6,846 nucleotides of DNA from Candidatus Omnitrophota bacterium (GTDB lineage Bacteria; Omnitrophota; Gorgyraeia; Zapsychrales; Zapsychraceae). Positions within the stretch are counted from its first letter, which is position 1. The number at the start of each line of letters is the position of its first letter. This document shows, piece after piece, positions 1 to 5,474 of the stretch. Below the pieces are notes generated by a model, which worked only from the letters and a program-made list of their open reading frames with translations, had not been told where the DNA came from and ran no database searches. The stretch spans positions 1 through 6,846 of the forward strand of contig DAOWBD010000059.1 in assembly GCA_030634235.1 (NCBI GenBank), in the 5' to 3' direction. The position numbers and the translations under genes were made by a program.

Positions 1-2
1 AC

Positions 3-167
3 GACTATTTCACGACGCTGACCGAAGACCTGAAATGGGGCAAGTACAATAAAGATGAGGTGATCAAGAAATACCGACCTTGGACCGACGATTACTCGAG
101 TGTCTTGCCGATCATTAAAAGAGATGAATTGATCATCGCGGTCAGGAAACTCAAACTTGTAAATTAA
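3..167 (+). CDS. C-terminal fragment of an upstream protein, possibly spermidine synthase-like
   Basis: An open frame runs in from the left edge and gives 54 residues before TAA at 165-167. No start is visible, so only the C-terminus is present. The fragment contains the stretch PWTDDYSSVLPIIKRDE followed by a short hydrophobic strand and a basic end (VRKLKLVN). A 'TDD' motif close to the C-terminus followed by a short helix resembles the end of spermidine synthase-like aminopropyltransferases, including those fused to membrane transporter domains. That match is from memory and is weak, because the catalytic part lies outside the window. Codon use looks like that of the genes downstream. It lies on the same strand as lnt, whose likely ATG is 56 bases further on, so the two may share a transcript. 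Confidence 0.55.
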   Translation, partial: DYFTTLTEDLKWGKYNKDEVIKKYRPWTDDYSSVLPIIKRDELIIAVRKLKLVN

Positions 168-223
168 TCAGGGCGCCAACAAAGGTGCTCCTACATCGTG
201 TTAACCCAACGCCTGATAATCTC

Positions 224-1681
224 ATGAAATATCCTTCAAAAACAGCGGACTGGTTGCTATGCGTTGCTTCCGCGGTCCTGCTGATTCTAGCGTTCCCGCG
301 AACGGATCTTTGGGTTTGCGCGTGGGTCGGACTGGTCCCGCTGATGCTGGTTATCGACGGGAAAAAGCCCCGGGAGGCCTTCCGGTCGGCTTATCTCTGC
401 GGCGTGATGTTCTTCACCGGGACCCTCTACTGGTTTTTCAACGTGACGCAGTGGTTTTCCTATATCGCGGTGGTCGGCGTCTTGTTATTGCTCCTGTACC
501 TTGCGCTTTATTTCGGCGCCTTCGGATTAATCTACAGCCTGTTCTCCCGACGGAAATCCTTGGCCAGATTATTTATGCTGCCGTGCGCCTGGGTTTCTCT
601 TGAACTGATCAGGGCCACTCTTTTTACCGGCTTCGACTGGGCGAGCCTGGGCCAGTCGCAATACCGGAATCTGCCGGTCATTCAGATCGCCCACGTCACG
701 GGCATGTTTGGCGTTTCTTTTCTTATCGTGATGGTCAACGTCGTCCTGAAGGAACTCATAACCACCTGTTTTATTCGCAAGACGCCGGGGACCCAGAAGG
801 AATTGTCCGTGATCATGTGGGTGACGATGGCGACGGTCGCTGCTGTCGTCGGGTACGGCGCGTTGTGTCTTTCCCCGTCTAGGGACCCCAAGCCGACGGC
901 CCCGGGGCTGTCCGTTGCCATCATCCAGCCTAACATCCCTCAGGAGATCAAGTGGCAGGAGTCGTCCAATTTGCTGACGGTTGGCAAGCATATCGCCTTG
1001 ACCAAGCAGGCCGCCGAGCATGAGCCCGACCTGATTATCTGGCCGGAGACGTCGTACCCGGATTACCTGTGGGAGGAAAACCGGCTCTTTACGCAAGTGT
1101 TGGCGCTTGTCCGCCGCATCAAAATCCCCATTCTTTTCGGTTCGGTCATCAAAGAAGACGGGAACTATTATAATGCGGCGATCCTCTTGTCGAGAGACGC
1201 GCAGATCGTCGAGACATACCGCAAGATCCACCTGGTGCCGTTCGGCGAATTCATTCCGTTGCGACGGTACCTGCCATTCATTTCGGGCCTTCTCGATATC
1301 GGGGATTTCACCAGGGGGACTGAGAAGACCATTTTCCCGTCTTTGGCTGGAGGCCGAAAGAACGGCGTGTTTTCCGTTCTGGTGTGCTTTGAGGATACTG
1401 TCGCGCGGCTCTCGAGGGGTTTTGTCCGGCAGGGCGCGCAGCTTTTGGTAAATATCACGAATGACGCGTGGTTCGGTAACAGCAAAGCGCCGTTCATGCA
1501 TTTGCAATCGGCGGTGTTCCGCGCCGTTGAGAACCGTAGGGGGCTCGTACGCGCGGCGAATACGGGCGTGAGCTGTTTTATTGACTGCAGCGGGAGGATC
1601 ATTGGTTACGTCAACGGTCGGAACGAAGGAAAAAATGAGAAAACATACGTCAGCGGCTCTGCGATCGCGCGGATGGTATAA
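224..1681 (+). CDS. lnt: Apolipoprotein N-acyltransferase (Lnt), interrupted by an in-frame stop before the last helix
   Basis: Lnt is an inner-membrane enzyme that transfers an acyl chain from a phospholipid to the N-terminal cysteine of lipoproteins, the last step of lipoprotein maturation. Numbered from ATG 224 (485 residues), the N-terminal half is a bundle of hydrophobic helices ending near residue 220. A nitrilase-type (carbon-nitrogen hydrolase) domain follows. The triad is visible: E275 in IIWPETSYPDY, K334 in YRKIHLVPFGEFIPLRRY, and C388 in VLVCFED. These positions nearly equal E267/K335/C387 of the E. coli enzyme. VNITNDAWFGNSKAPFMH and RAANTGVS are further family motifs. An in-frame GTG at 185 would add 13 residues, but ATG 224 sits just ahead of the first helix and neither start has a clear ribosome site. 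The frame stops at TAA 1679-1681, yet the expected C-terminal helix continues in the same frame (next feature), so the gene is a slightly truncated or readthrough allele. Family assignment is secure; activity of the truncated form is unknown. Confidence 0.93.
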   Translation: MKYPSKTADWLLCVASAVLLILAFPRTDLWVCAWVGLVPLMLVIDGKKPREAFRSAYLCGVMFFTGTLYWFFNVTQWFSYIAVVGVLLLLLYLALYFGAFGLIYSLFSRRKSLARLFMLPCAWVSLELIRATLFTGFDWASLGQSQYRNLPVIQIAHVTGMFGVSFLIVMVNVVLKELITTCFIRKTPGTQKELSVIMWVTMATVAAVVGYGALCLSPSRDPKPTAPGLSVAIIQPNIPQEIKWQESSNLLTVGKHIALTKQAAEHEPDLIIWPETSYPDYLWEENRLFTQVLALVRRIKIPILFGSVIKEDGNYYNAAILLSRDAQIVETYRKIHLVPFGEFIPLRRYLPFISGLLDIGDFTRGTEKTIFPSLAGGRKNGVFSVLVCFEDTVARLSRGFVRQGAQLLVNITNDAWFGNSKAPFMHLQSAVFRAVENRRGLVRAANTGVSCFIDCSGRIIGYVNGRNEGKNEKTYVSGSAIARMV

Positions 1682-1801
1682 CACGAAAAATATTCCTTTT
1701 ACACAAAAGTCGGAGATGTTTTTGCAATTTTATGTTTTGGATGTATACTAATGGGGATCGCAGCAGAAAAAAGAAGAACGGTCAAAAGAAATAATCTTTA
1801 A
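1682..1801 (+). pseudogene. lnt: Detached C-terminal segment of lnt, in frame after the TAA stop
   Basis: Reading straight on after TAA 1679-1681 in the lnt frame gives 39 open codons up to TAA 1799-1801. They begin HEKYSFYTKVGDVFAILC, run through a hydrophobic helix (VFAILCFGCILMGIA) and end in a basic tail (EKRRTVKRNNL). Lnt proteins normally end this way: after the nitrilase domain comes a T-x-Y-x-x-x-G-D motif and a final transmembrane helix with a positive cytoplasmic tail. With this piece the protein would be about 525 residues, close to the 512 of E. coli Lnt; without it the last helix is missing. No frameshift is needed, so a single base accounts for the break. It could be a real nonsense mutation, a sequencing or assembly error, or translational readthrough. 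No separate start with a good ribosome site is seen, so independent translation is unlikely. Confidence 0.75.
1722..1749 (+). promoter_or_regulatory. Possible sigma70-type promoter for the 1837 gene
   Basis: TTGCAA at 1722-1727 and TATACT at 1744-1749 are separated by 16 bases. They match the -35 and -10 consensus at four and five of six positions. The -10 lies 87 bases before the ATG of the next gene. The site falls inside the detached lnt tail, so the base composition may partly reflect coding of a membrane helix rather than a promoter. The call rests on motif match only. Confidence 0.3.
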
Positions 1802-1836
1802 ATGTAATACTACTATTAGAAAGGAATCAAAATCTC

Positions 1837-2229
1837 ATGGGGAAGAAATCTGTCGGGTTTAAAATATTGTGCTGGAGTGAGATCATCATTTCATTGCGAG
1901 TGCTGCTTTTTTCAATACCGGTCATGATCAATAAATATTCGGCCGGAAGCTTTTCGTTATCGAATCTCGAGGACCAGTTTATCGGGATATTGAGCCTGAC
2001 GGCACTGCTTTATTTTATCGTCGGGGTTATGTCGCTTTCGGGCAACAAACTTTGGAAAGCGGCGTATTTGTTGGCGGTTGTTCCTGTCGTTTTCTTTACC
2101 TTGGCTTCCGTGAAGATTTCAGGCCAGTCGCTGACGGCGGAGAACGGGTATTTTGCCCTGCCGCTTCTTTTCTCCGTGATCGCGACCGTATTTACCGGGA
2201 TCTTAAGCGGAAGAAAGAAATCAGCGTAA
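1837..2229 (+). CDS. Hypothetical four-helix membrane protein
   Basis: The product has 130 residues and I do not recognise its family. Hydrophobic segments lie at about residues 9-30, 47-67, 73-92 and 105-124, consistent with four membrane helices. Both ends are short and basic (MGKKSVGFK and GRKKSA), which favours both termini on the cytoplasmic side. There is no signal peptide cleavage site, cysteine cluster or catalytic motif. An AGAAAGGA ribosome site about 12 bases before ATG 1837 supports this start. The coding sequence looks more AT-rich than lnt or the acyltransferase. The next gene, 46 bases downstream, begins with a four-helix domain of similar size and layout, so the two may be related or act together. 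That relation is inferred from topology, not from clear sequence identity. Confidence 0.75.
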   Translation: MGKKSVGFKILCWSEIIISLRVLLFSIPVMINKYSAGSFSLSNLEDQFIGILSLTALLYFIVGVMSLSGNKLWKAAYLLAVVPVVFFTLASVKISGQSLTAENGYFALPLLFSVIATVFTGILSGRKKSA

Positions 2230-2275
2230 GGACTGCGGTCAGTTTAATACAAAGATCGCTATAAGGGGGAATGGC

Positions 2276-3025
2276 ATGGAGAAAAAAGAATATAATGTAA
2301 AAATCGTCGGGGTGAGCTTGGCAGTTCTTTATGCGACGTGGTGCCTGGTGTTCCTGCAGTACCTAAACATCCCGGGATTCGAGGAGTATACGTTTCTTTA
2401 CGGCGTTCTGTTTGGCGTGTTGTTCGTTGTTTCTCTTGCCATTGTAGCGCTCAAGGAATGGGGACGGAAGATGCTCATTGTGATAAACTCCGTCATGCTT
2501 GTCTTTCTTGCCGCGCGCTATATTCCGGGGGTCGACCTGATCCCTTTAGGCTATGTTATTCTTAGCATCATTGTTCTCTTGTATTTCACGCAGCCGAAAA
2601 TAAAGCGGCGGTTTCTTTCGGAGAAAGTTGGTGCCTGGAACAAAAGCATTCTCATTGTCGATGATGATGAAACGATCATCAAAACCTTGAGGCCGATCCT
2701 TTTATCCCACGGTTTTTCTGTTTTAGCGGCGGGTTCCGGGGAGGATGGATTGCAGATCATCAACGCGCAGAAGCCGGATCTGGTTTTGTTGGATGTGATC
2801 CTTCCCGGCATCAAGGGCAGGGAGGTCTGCCAGAGGATGAAAGAAAACCCTCAAACGCGGGATATTCCCGTCGTGTTTCTGACGGCCAAGGATTCGCTGG
2901 AAGATATTCAGGCTGAAAAGGGAGTCGGCTCGGTGGGGCATATCACCAAGCCCGTGGACATGAAGATGCTGGTCGAAACGATCCGGAACGTATTAGGTGC
3001 TGATAAAGCGAGCAAAAAGTCGTAA
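2276..3025 (+). CDS. Membrane-anchored response-regulator receiver protein without output domain
   Basis: The product has 249 residues. Residues 1-110 hold about four membrane helices (near 8-30, 41-60, 65-81 and 90-105), ending in a basic stretch (QPKIKRRF) that places what follows in the cytoplasm. Residues 124-241 form a complete receiver (REC) domain: acidic pair D129/D130 in ILIVDDDE, phosphoacceptor D173 in LLDVILPG, T203 in VFLTAKD and K225 in ITKPVD. All residues needed for aspartyl phosphorylation are present, so it should accept phosphate from a histidine kinase. The protein ends soon after the REC domain, with no DNA-binding or enzymatic output domain, and no kinase is encoded in the window. 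A strong AGGGGGA ribosome site at 2264-2270 fits ATG 2276; an out-of-frame ATG at 2271 lies between them. The role may be a membrane phosphorelay or switch partner (inference). The REC assignment is firm; the membrane domain is unassigned. Confidence 0.88.
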   Translation: MEKKEYNVKIVGVSLAVLYATWCLVFLQYLNIPGFEEYTFLYGVLFGVLFVVSLAIVALKEWGRKMLIVINSVMLVFLAARYIPGVDLIPLGYVILSIIVLLYFTQPKIKRRFLSEKVGAWNKSILIVDDDETIIKTLRPILLSHGFSVLAAGSGEDGLQIINAQKPDLVLLDVILPGIKGREVCQRMKENPQTRDIPVVFLTAKDSLEDIQAEKGVGSVGHITKPVDMKMLVETIRNVLGADKASKKS

Positions 3026-3075
3026 GATCCTTCTCGTTGACAGTCCGGAACGATTTTTCCCGGGCGATATCCATT

Positions 3076-3147
3076 TATACTCTATTAGGTCACAAAGTAA
3101 GACTTTCCGAACCCAATAATGCCCAATTTATGACCTAATAGAGTATA
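3076..3147. repeat. Perfect 17-bp inverted repeat with a 38-base loop
   Basis: TATACTCTATTAGGTCA at 3076-3092 is exactly the reverse complement of TGACCTAATAGAGTATA at 3131-3147. The 38-base interval holds a smaller hairpin, AAAGT-aag-ACTTT at 3094-3106. No T-run follows either arm, so it is not a standard intrinsic terminator. No flanking target-site duplication is evident. It lies between the receiver gene and the acyltransferase gene. It could be a miniature mobile-element remnant, a protein-binding palindrome or a structured RNA element; the sequence alone does not decide. Confidence 0.85.
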
Positions 3148-3216
3148 CCCAGAAAAACTAAAAGAACTGGCAGGCATTGGTTGACGAAGTGCATTGCCGG
3201 TAAGAGTAAAAGCTTC

Positions 3217-4140
3217 ATGAGTTCAAACAAACGTTTAAAAAGATTTCAGCGGGCGGCCGCCCGCTACGGGTTATACGTTTCCGCCTGGCTTTTCGAATGG
3301 CTTCCGTACGGGTTCGTGAAGTTCATTACCAATATCCTTCTTGCGATCGGGTTGCGCTGCACGATCCGCCAGCGGAAGATCGCCGAGGAGAGCATTAATA
3401 TCGCTTTTGGCGACGAGAAATCCCCGAAAGAAAGAAAAGAGATCGTCAAGAAGTGCTTTGAGAACTTCGGTCGCGGCATGACCGAGATGCTCTATTACAT
3501 GGCGCGCCCGGAGGCGGCCAAGGGACAGATCATTATCGAGGGCAAGGAACATCTCGACGCGGCGGTGGCCAAGGGCAAGGGCGTGATCGCGGTTACGGCG
3601 CATTTCGGGAACTTCGCGCTGATGATGCTCGCTTTAGCGCAGCAGGGCTACAAGGCCAGTTCGATCATCCGGCCGGCGCGCGACGAGGAATTGTCCGAGT
3701 ACCTTTACAAGAAGCGGACGGACGTCGGGTTAGGCACGGTCTTTGCGATTCCCCGACGGGAATGTGTCTCGAACTCGCTCAAGGTGCTCAGGGATGGCGG
3801 CTTGTTGTTCATCCCGATCGACCAGAATTTTGGCAGTGGCGGCGGGGTTTATGTCGAGTTCTTCGGGCAGAAGGCCGCGACGGCTACTGGGCCCGCTGTG
3901 TTTGCGATGCGGACCGGGGCGGCGATCGTGCCGATGTTTATCCTCCGTCAGGAGGGAGAGCAACATAAGATCGTTATTGAGCCTCCCATTGCCGTAGAGG
4001 AGCAGGGGGATGAAGAACGGGCGATTACGGCGACGATGACAAAGATCACGAACTTGATCGAACAATATATCCGGCGCTATCCGCATGAATGGGCGTGGAT
4101 GCATCGCAGGTGGAAAAGCCGTCCGAAGGCAGACGGTTAA
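3217..4140 (+). CDS. LpxL/HtrB-type lysophospholipid (lipid A) acyltransferase, catalytic Glu replaced by Ala
   Basis: This family adds acyl chains to lipid A precursors or related lipids at the inner-membrane cytoplasmic face. From ATG 3217 the protein has 307 residues, as expected (E. coli LpxL has 306). An N-terminal hydrophobic segment lies near residues 15-45. Recognisable blocks follow: the HxxxxE region as HFGNFALM (H129 to A134), IIRPARDEEL, then D202-Q203 leading to GVYVEFFGQKAATATGPAVF, TGAAIVPMFILR, and the C-terminal PHEWAWMHRRWK (289-300). The family normally has Glu six residues along in HFGNWEL-like motifs, but here codon 3616-3618 is GCG (Ala); one base would restore Glu. The rest is well kept, so it may have shifted chemistry or be inactive. 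An in-frame TTG at 3181 would give 319 residues; the ATG fits family length better, though neither has a strong ribosome site. The 65-residue gene starts 13 bases after it, so they are probably cotranscribed. Confidence 0.9.
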   Translation: MSSNKRLKRFQRAAARYGLYVSAWLFEWLPYGFVKFITNILLAIGLRCTIRQRKIAEESINIAFGDEKSPKERKEIVKKCFENFGRGMTEMLYYMARPEAAKGQIIIEGKEHLDAAVAKGKGVIAVTAHFGNFALMMLALAQQGYKASSIIRPARDEELSEYLYKKRTDVGLGTVFAIPRRECVSNSLKVLRDGGLLFIPIDQNFGSGGGVYVEFFGQKAATATGPAVFAMRTGAAIVPMFILRQEGEQHKIVIEPPIAVEEQGDEERAITATMTKITNLIEQYIRRYPHEWAWMHRRWKSRPKADG

Positions 4141-4153
4141 ACGGAGAATACAT

Positions 4154-4351
4154 ATGGAAAAAGACGATCAGAAGAAAAGTTATAAGAAGTTTGTTTTACT
4201 CGTCGGGGGTTTCTTTATTTTGGTCTTGGGGATCACGCTGATCCTTGCGTGTTGGCAGGATGTCGTGGCATTGTTCAGAGGGGCGTCGGGGATGGTCTTT
4301 GCTCTGGGCGGACTGTTTATGTTGTACGCGGTGAGCAAAGTCGATAAATAG
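4154..4351 (+). CDS. Small two-helix membrane protein (65 residues), unknown function
   Basis: ATG 4154 is preceded by a good GGAGA ribosome site at 4143-4147 and starts only 13 bases after the acyltransferase stop, so translation is likely coupled. The frame is open further upstream to an ATG at 4085 inside the acyltransferase gene, but that start would give an implausible N-terminus and lacks a ribosome site. The protein has a charged N-terminus (MEKDDQKKSYKK), a helix at about 13-33, a short polar turn with WQD near 36-38, a second helix at about 45-61 and a charged end (SKVDK). I recognise no family or catalytic motif. It may be an accessory to the acyltransferase or an unrelated small membrane protein. 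The stop TAG 4349-4351 is followed almost at once by the nested inverted repeat. Confidence 0.78.
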   Translation: MEKDDQKKSYKKFVLLVGGFFILVLGITLILACWQDVVALFRGASGMVFALGGLFMLYAVSKVDK

Positions 4352-4353
4352 TG

Positions 4354-4432
4354 ACCCAAACTGACCCCGGGGGTCAGTTTATGGGTTAGTGATTGGCCTT
4401 TAAATAAACTGACCCCCGGGGTCAGTTTGGGT
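4354..4432. repeat. Nested inverted repeat: 29-bp perfect arms, each a 23-bp palindrome (REP/BIME-like)
   Basis: Arms at 4354-4382 and 4404-4432 are exact reverse complements over 29 bases, separated by 21 bases. Within each arm lies an odd palindrome around AACTGACCCC/GGGGTCAGTT (4358-4380, centre G; 4406-4428, centre C). The element can fold as one long hairpin or as two separate 11-bp hairpins. No T-run follows, so it is not a classic terminator. The layout, two short palindromes in opposite orientation between genes, resembles REP/BIME elements mobilised by RAYT-type transposases, but no transposase is in the window. It begins two bases after the TAG of the 65-residue gene and ends nine bases before ATG 4442 of the exchanger gene. 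Confidence 0.9.
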
Positions 4433-4441
4433 TATATTGAT

Positions 4442-5449
4442 ATGTACTGGTTTGAGTTTTTTATTAGCGCGGTCATTATTGTTATTGCGGGCATTCGCCT
4501 GACGGTGTGTGCGGATAAGCTCAGCGATCAATTGCAATTTGGAAAAGTCTGGGTCGGCATCATATTGCTCGGGGTGGCGACGTCACTACCCGAGGCGATC
4601 ACGAGTCTGACGGCGATCATATCCCTGCAGGCCAACGACCTGGCCATTGGGAACTTGCTTGGCAGCAATAATTTTAACCCGATGCTGATCGTGGTCATGG
4701 ACGCGCTCTACCGTCGTGGATCGATCACCAATGCGCTTACGCCGAACGCGTCGTATCAGGTCTCCGCGCGCTTCGCGATCCTTTTGACGCTCCTTGTTAT
4801 TTTCGACATTATGTTCAACGGCGCTTTTCCGACTTTCCATCTCGGGCCTGTAAGCGTCGGCGGCCTCCTGATCGCTATTTTTTATTTTATCGGGATCAAG
4901 CGCTTAGCGAAGCTCGGGGCGGGGCCAGTGGCAGCCGCGACGACCGCGAATCCGGAAACAAAAGAGAAGGTGCCGGTAAACCGCCTTTGGGCCGAGATGG
5001 CGGCCAGCGCCCTTTTTGTTGTCGCTGGCGCGATATGGCTGGCTGGATCAGCGGACACAATCGCGGCGGAAACAGGATTAGGACGGACCTTTGTCGGCAG
5101 CATTTTTCTTGCTATTGTCACATCGCTTCCTGAGATGGTCGTATCTATTTCCGCGTTGAGGTTAGGGTCGCTGGATCTCGCGATCGGAAATATTTTCGGC
5201 AGCAACATGGCGAACATGTGCATTGTTTTTATCTGCGGCCTGTTCCATCGGGGAGGTCCGATTCTCGGCGACGTTAAGCCCATGCACATGTTCACGGGGG
5301 CCTTGAGCCTGCTGTTGATGCATATTTTGATCAAGGGTATTTCGACAAGAAATAAAAAAACGTTCCTGGGGTTTGGATGGGATTCGATTGTTATGGTCCT
5401 TGTTTTTACGCTCGGGACGATTTATCTGTATCATGTAAGGGCTATGTAA
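4442..5449 (+). CDS. Sodium/calcium exchanger family (CaCA) membrane protein
   Basis: CaCA proteins exchange Ca2+ (or other cations) for Na+ or H+ across the inner membrane. From ATG 4442 the protein has 335 residues and about ten hydrophobic helices in two homologous halves. The first alpha repeat reads GIILLGVATSLPEAITS with E51, followed by NDLAIGNLLGSNNFN (65-79). The second reads GSIFLAIVTSLPEMVVS with E231, followed by LDLAIGNIFGSNMAN (to residue 258). The paired acidic residues in the two TSLPE motifs and the GNxxGSN motifs are the family's ion-binding signature. A hydrophilic linker near 165-180 joins the halves. The ion pair cannot be told from sequence. A TTG at 4427 would add five residues but lies inside the inverted repeat; ATG 4442 is preferred. 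No clear ribosome site is seen except a weak GGG at 4429-4431, also within the repeat. It lies 25 bases before the DUF502 gene. Confidence 0.93.
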   Translation: MYWFEFFISAVIIVIAGIRLTVCADKLSDQLQFGKVWVGIILLGVATSLPEAITSLTAIISLQANDLAIGNLLGSNNFNPMLIVVMDALYRRGSITNALTPNASYQVSARFAILLTLLVIFDIMFNGAFPTFHLGPVSVGGLLIAIFYFIGIKRLAKLGAGPVAAATTANPETKEKVPVNRLWAEMAASALFVVAGAIWLAGSADTIAAETGLGRTFVGSIFLAIVTSLPEMVVSISALRLGSLDLAIGNIFGSNMANMCIVFICGLFHRGGPILGDVKPMHMFTGALSLLLMHILIKGISTRNKKTFLGFGWDSIVMVLVFTLGTIYLYHVRAM

Positions 5450-5462
5450 TGGTGTTCATAAG

Positions 5463-5472
5463 AGGAGGAGGG
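5463..5472 (+). promoter_or_regulatory. Strong tandem ribosome binding site of the DUF502 gene
   Basis: AGGAGGAGGG lies just upstream of ATG 5475, with the AGGAGG core at 5463-5468 six bases from the start. This is the strongest Shine-Dalgarno match in the window and fixes the start. Most neighbouring genes have weaker sites, so this protein may be translated more efficiently. Confidence 0.85.
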
Positions 5473-5474
5473 CT

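Noticed and set aside
1679..1681. Recoding of the lnt stop as a sense codon by an altered genetic code or selenocysteine
   Set aside because: The codon is TAA, not TGA, and TAA ends several other intact genes in the window, so global reassignment or selenocysteine insertion is not supported.
569..1684. Long antisense open frame (371 codons) opposite lnt
   Set aside because: It lies entirely opposite a clear Lnt with intact catalytic motifs. Its translation is rich in Arg, Asp and His with no hydrophobic core or known motif, as expected of a shadow frame in GC-rich DNA.
3037..3042. Perfect TTGACA box downstream of the receiver gene
   Set aside because: No -10-like hexamer lies 15-19 bases downstream; the nearest TATACT is 33 bases away, inside the inverted repeat.
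4085..4153. N-terminal extension of the 65-residue protein to ATG 4085
   Set aside because: It would overlap the conserved C-terminus of the acyltransferase in another frame, has no ribosome site, and adds an unlikely basic leader; GGAGA before ATG 4154 decides the start.
4354..4432. Intrinsic transcription terminator
   Set aside because: The stem is strong and GC-rich but no T-run follows on either strand, and the next start codon is only nine bases away.
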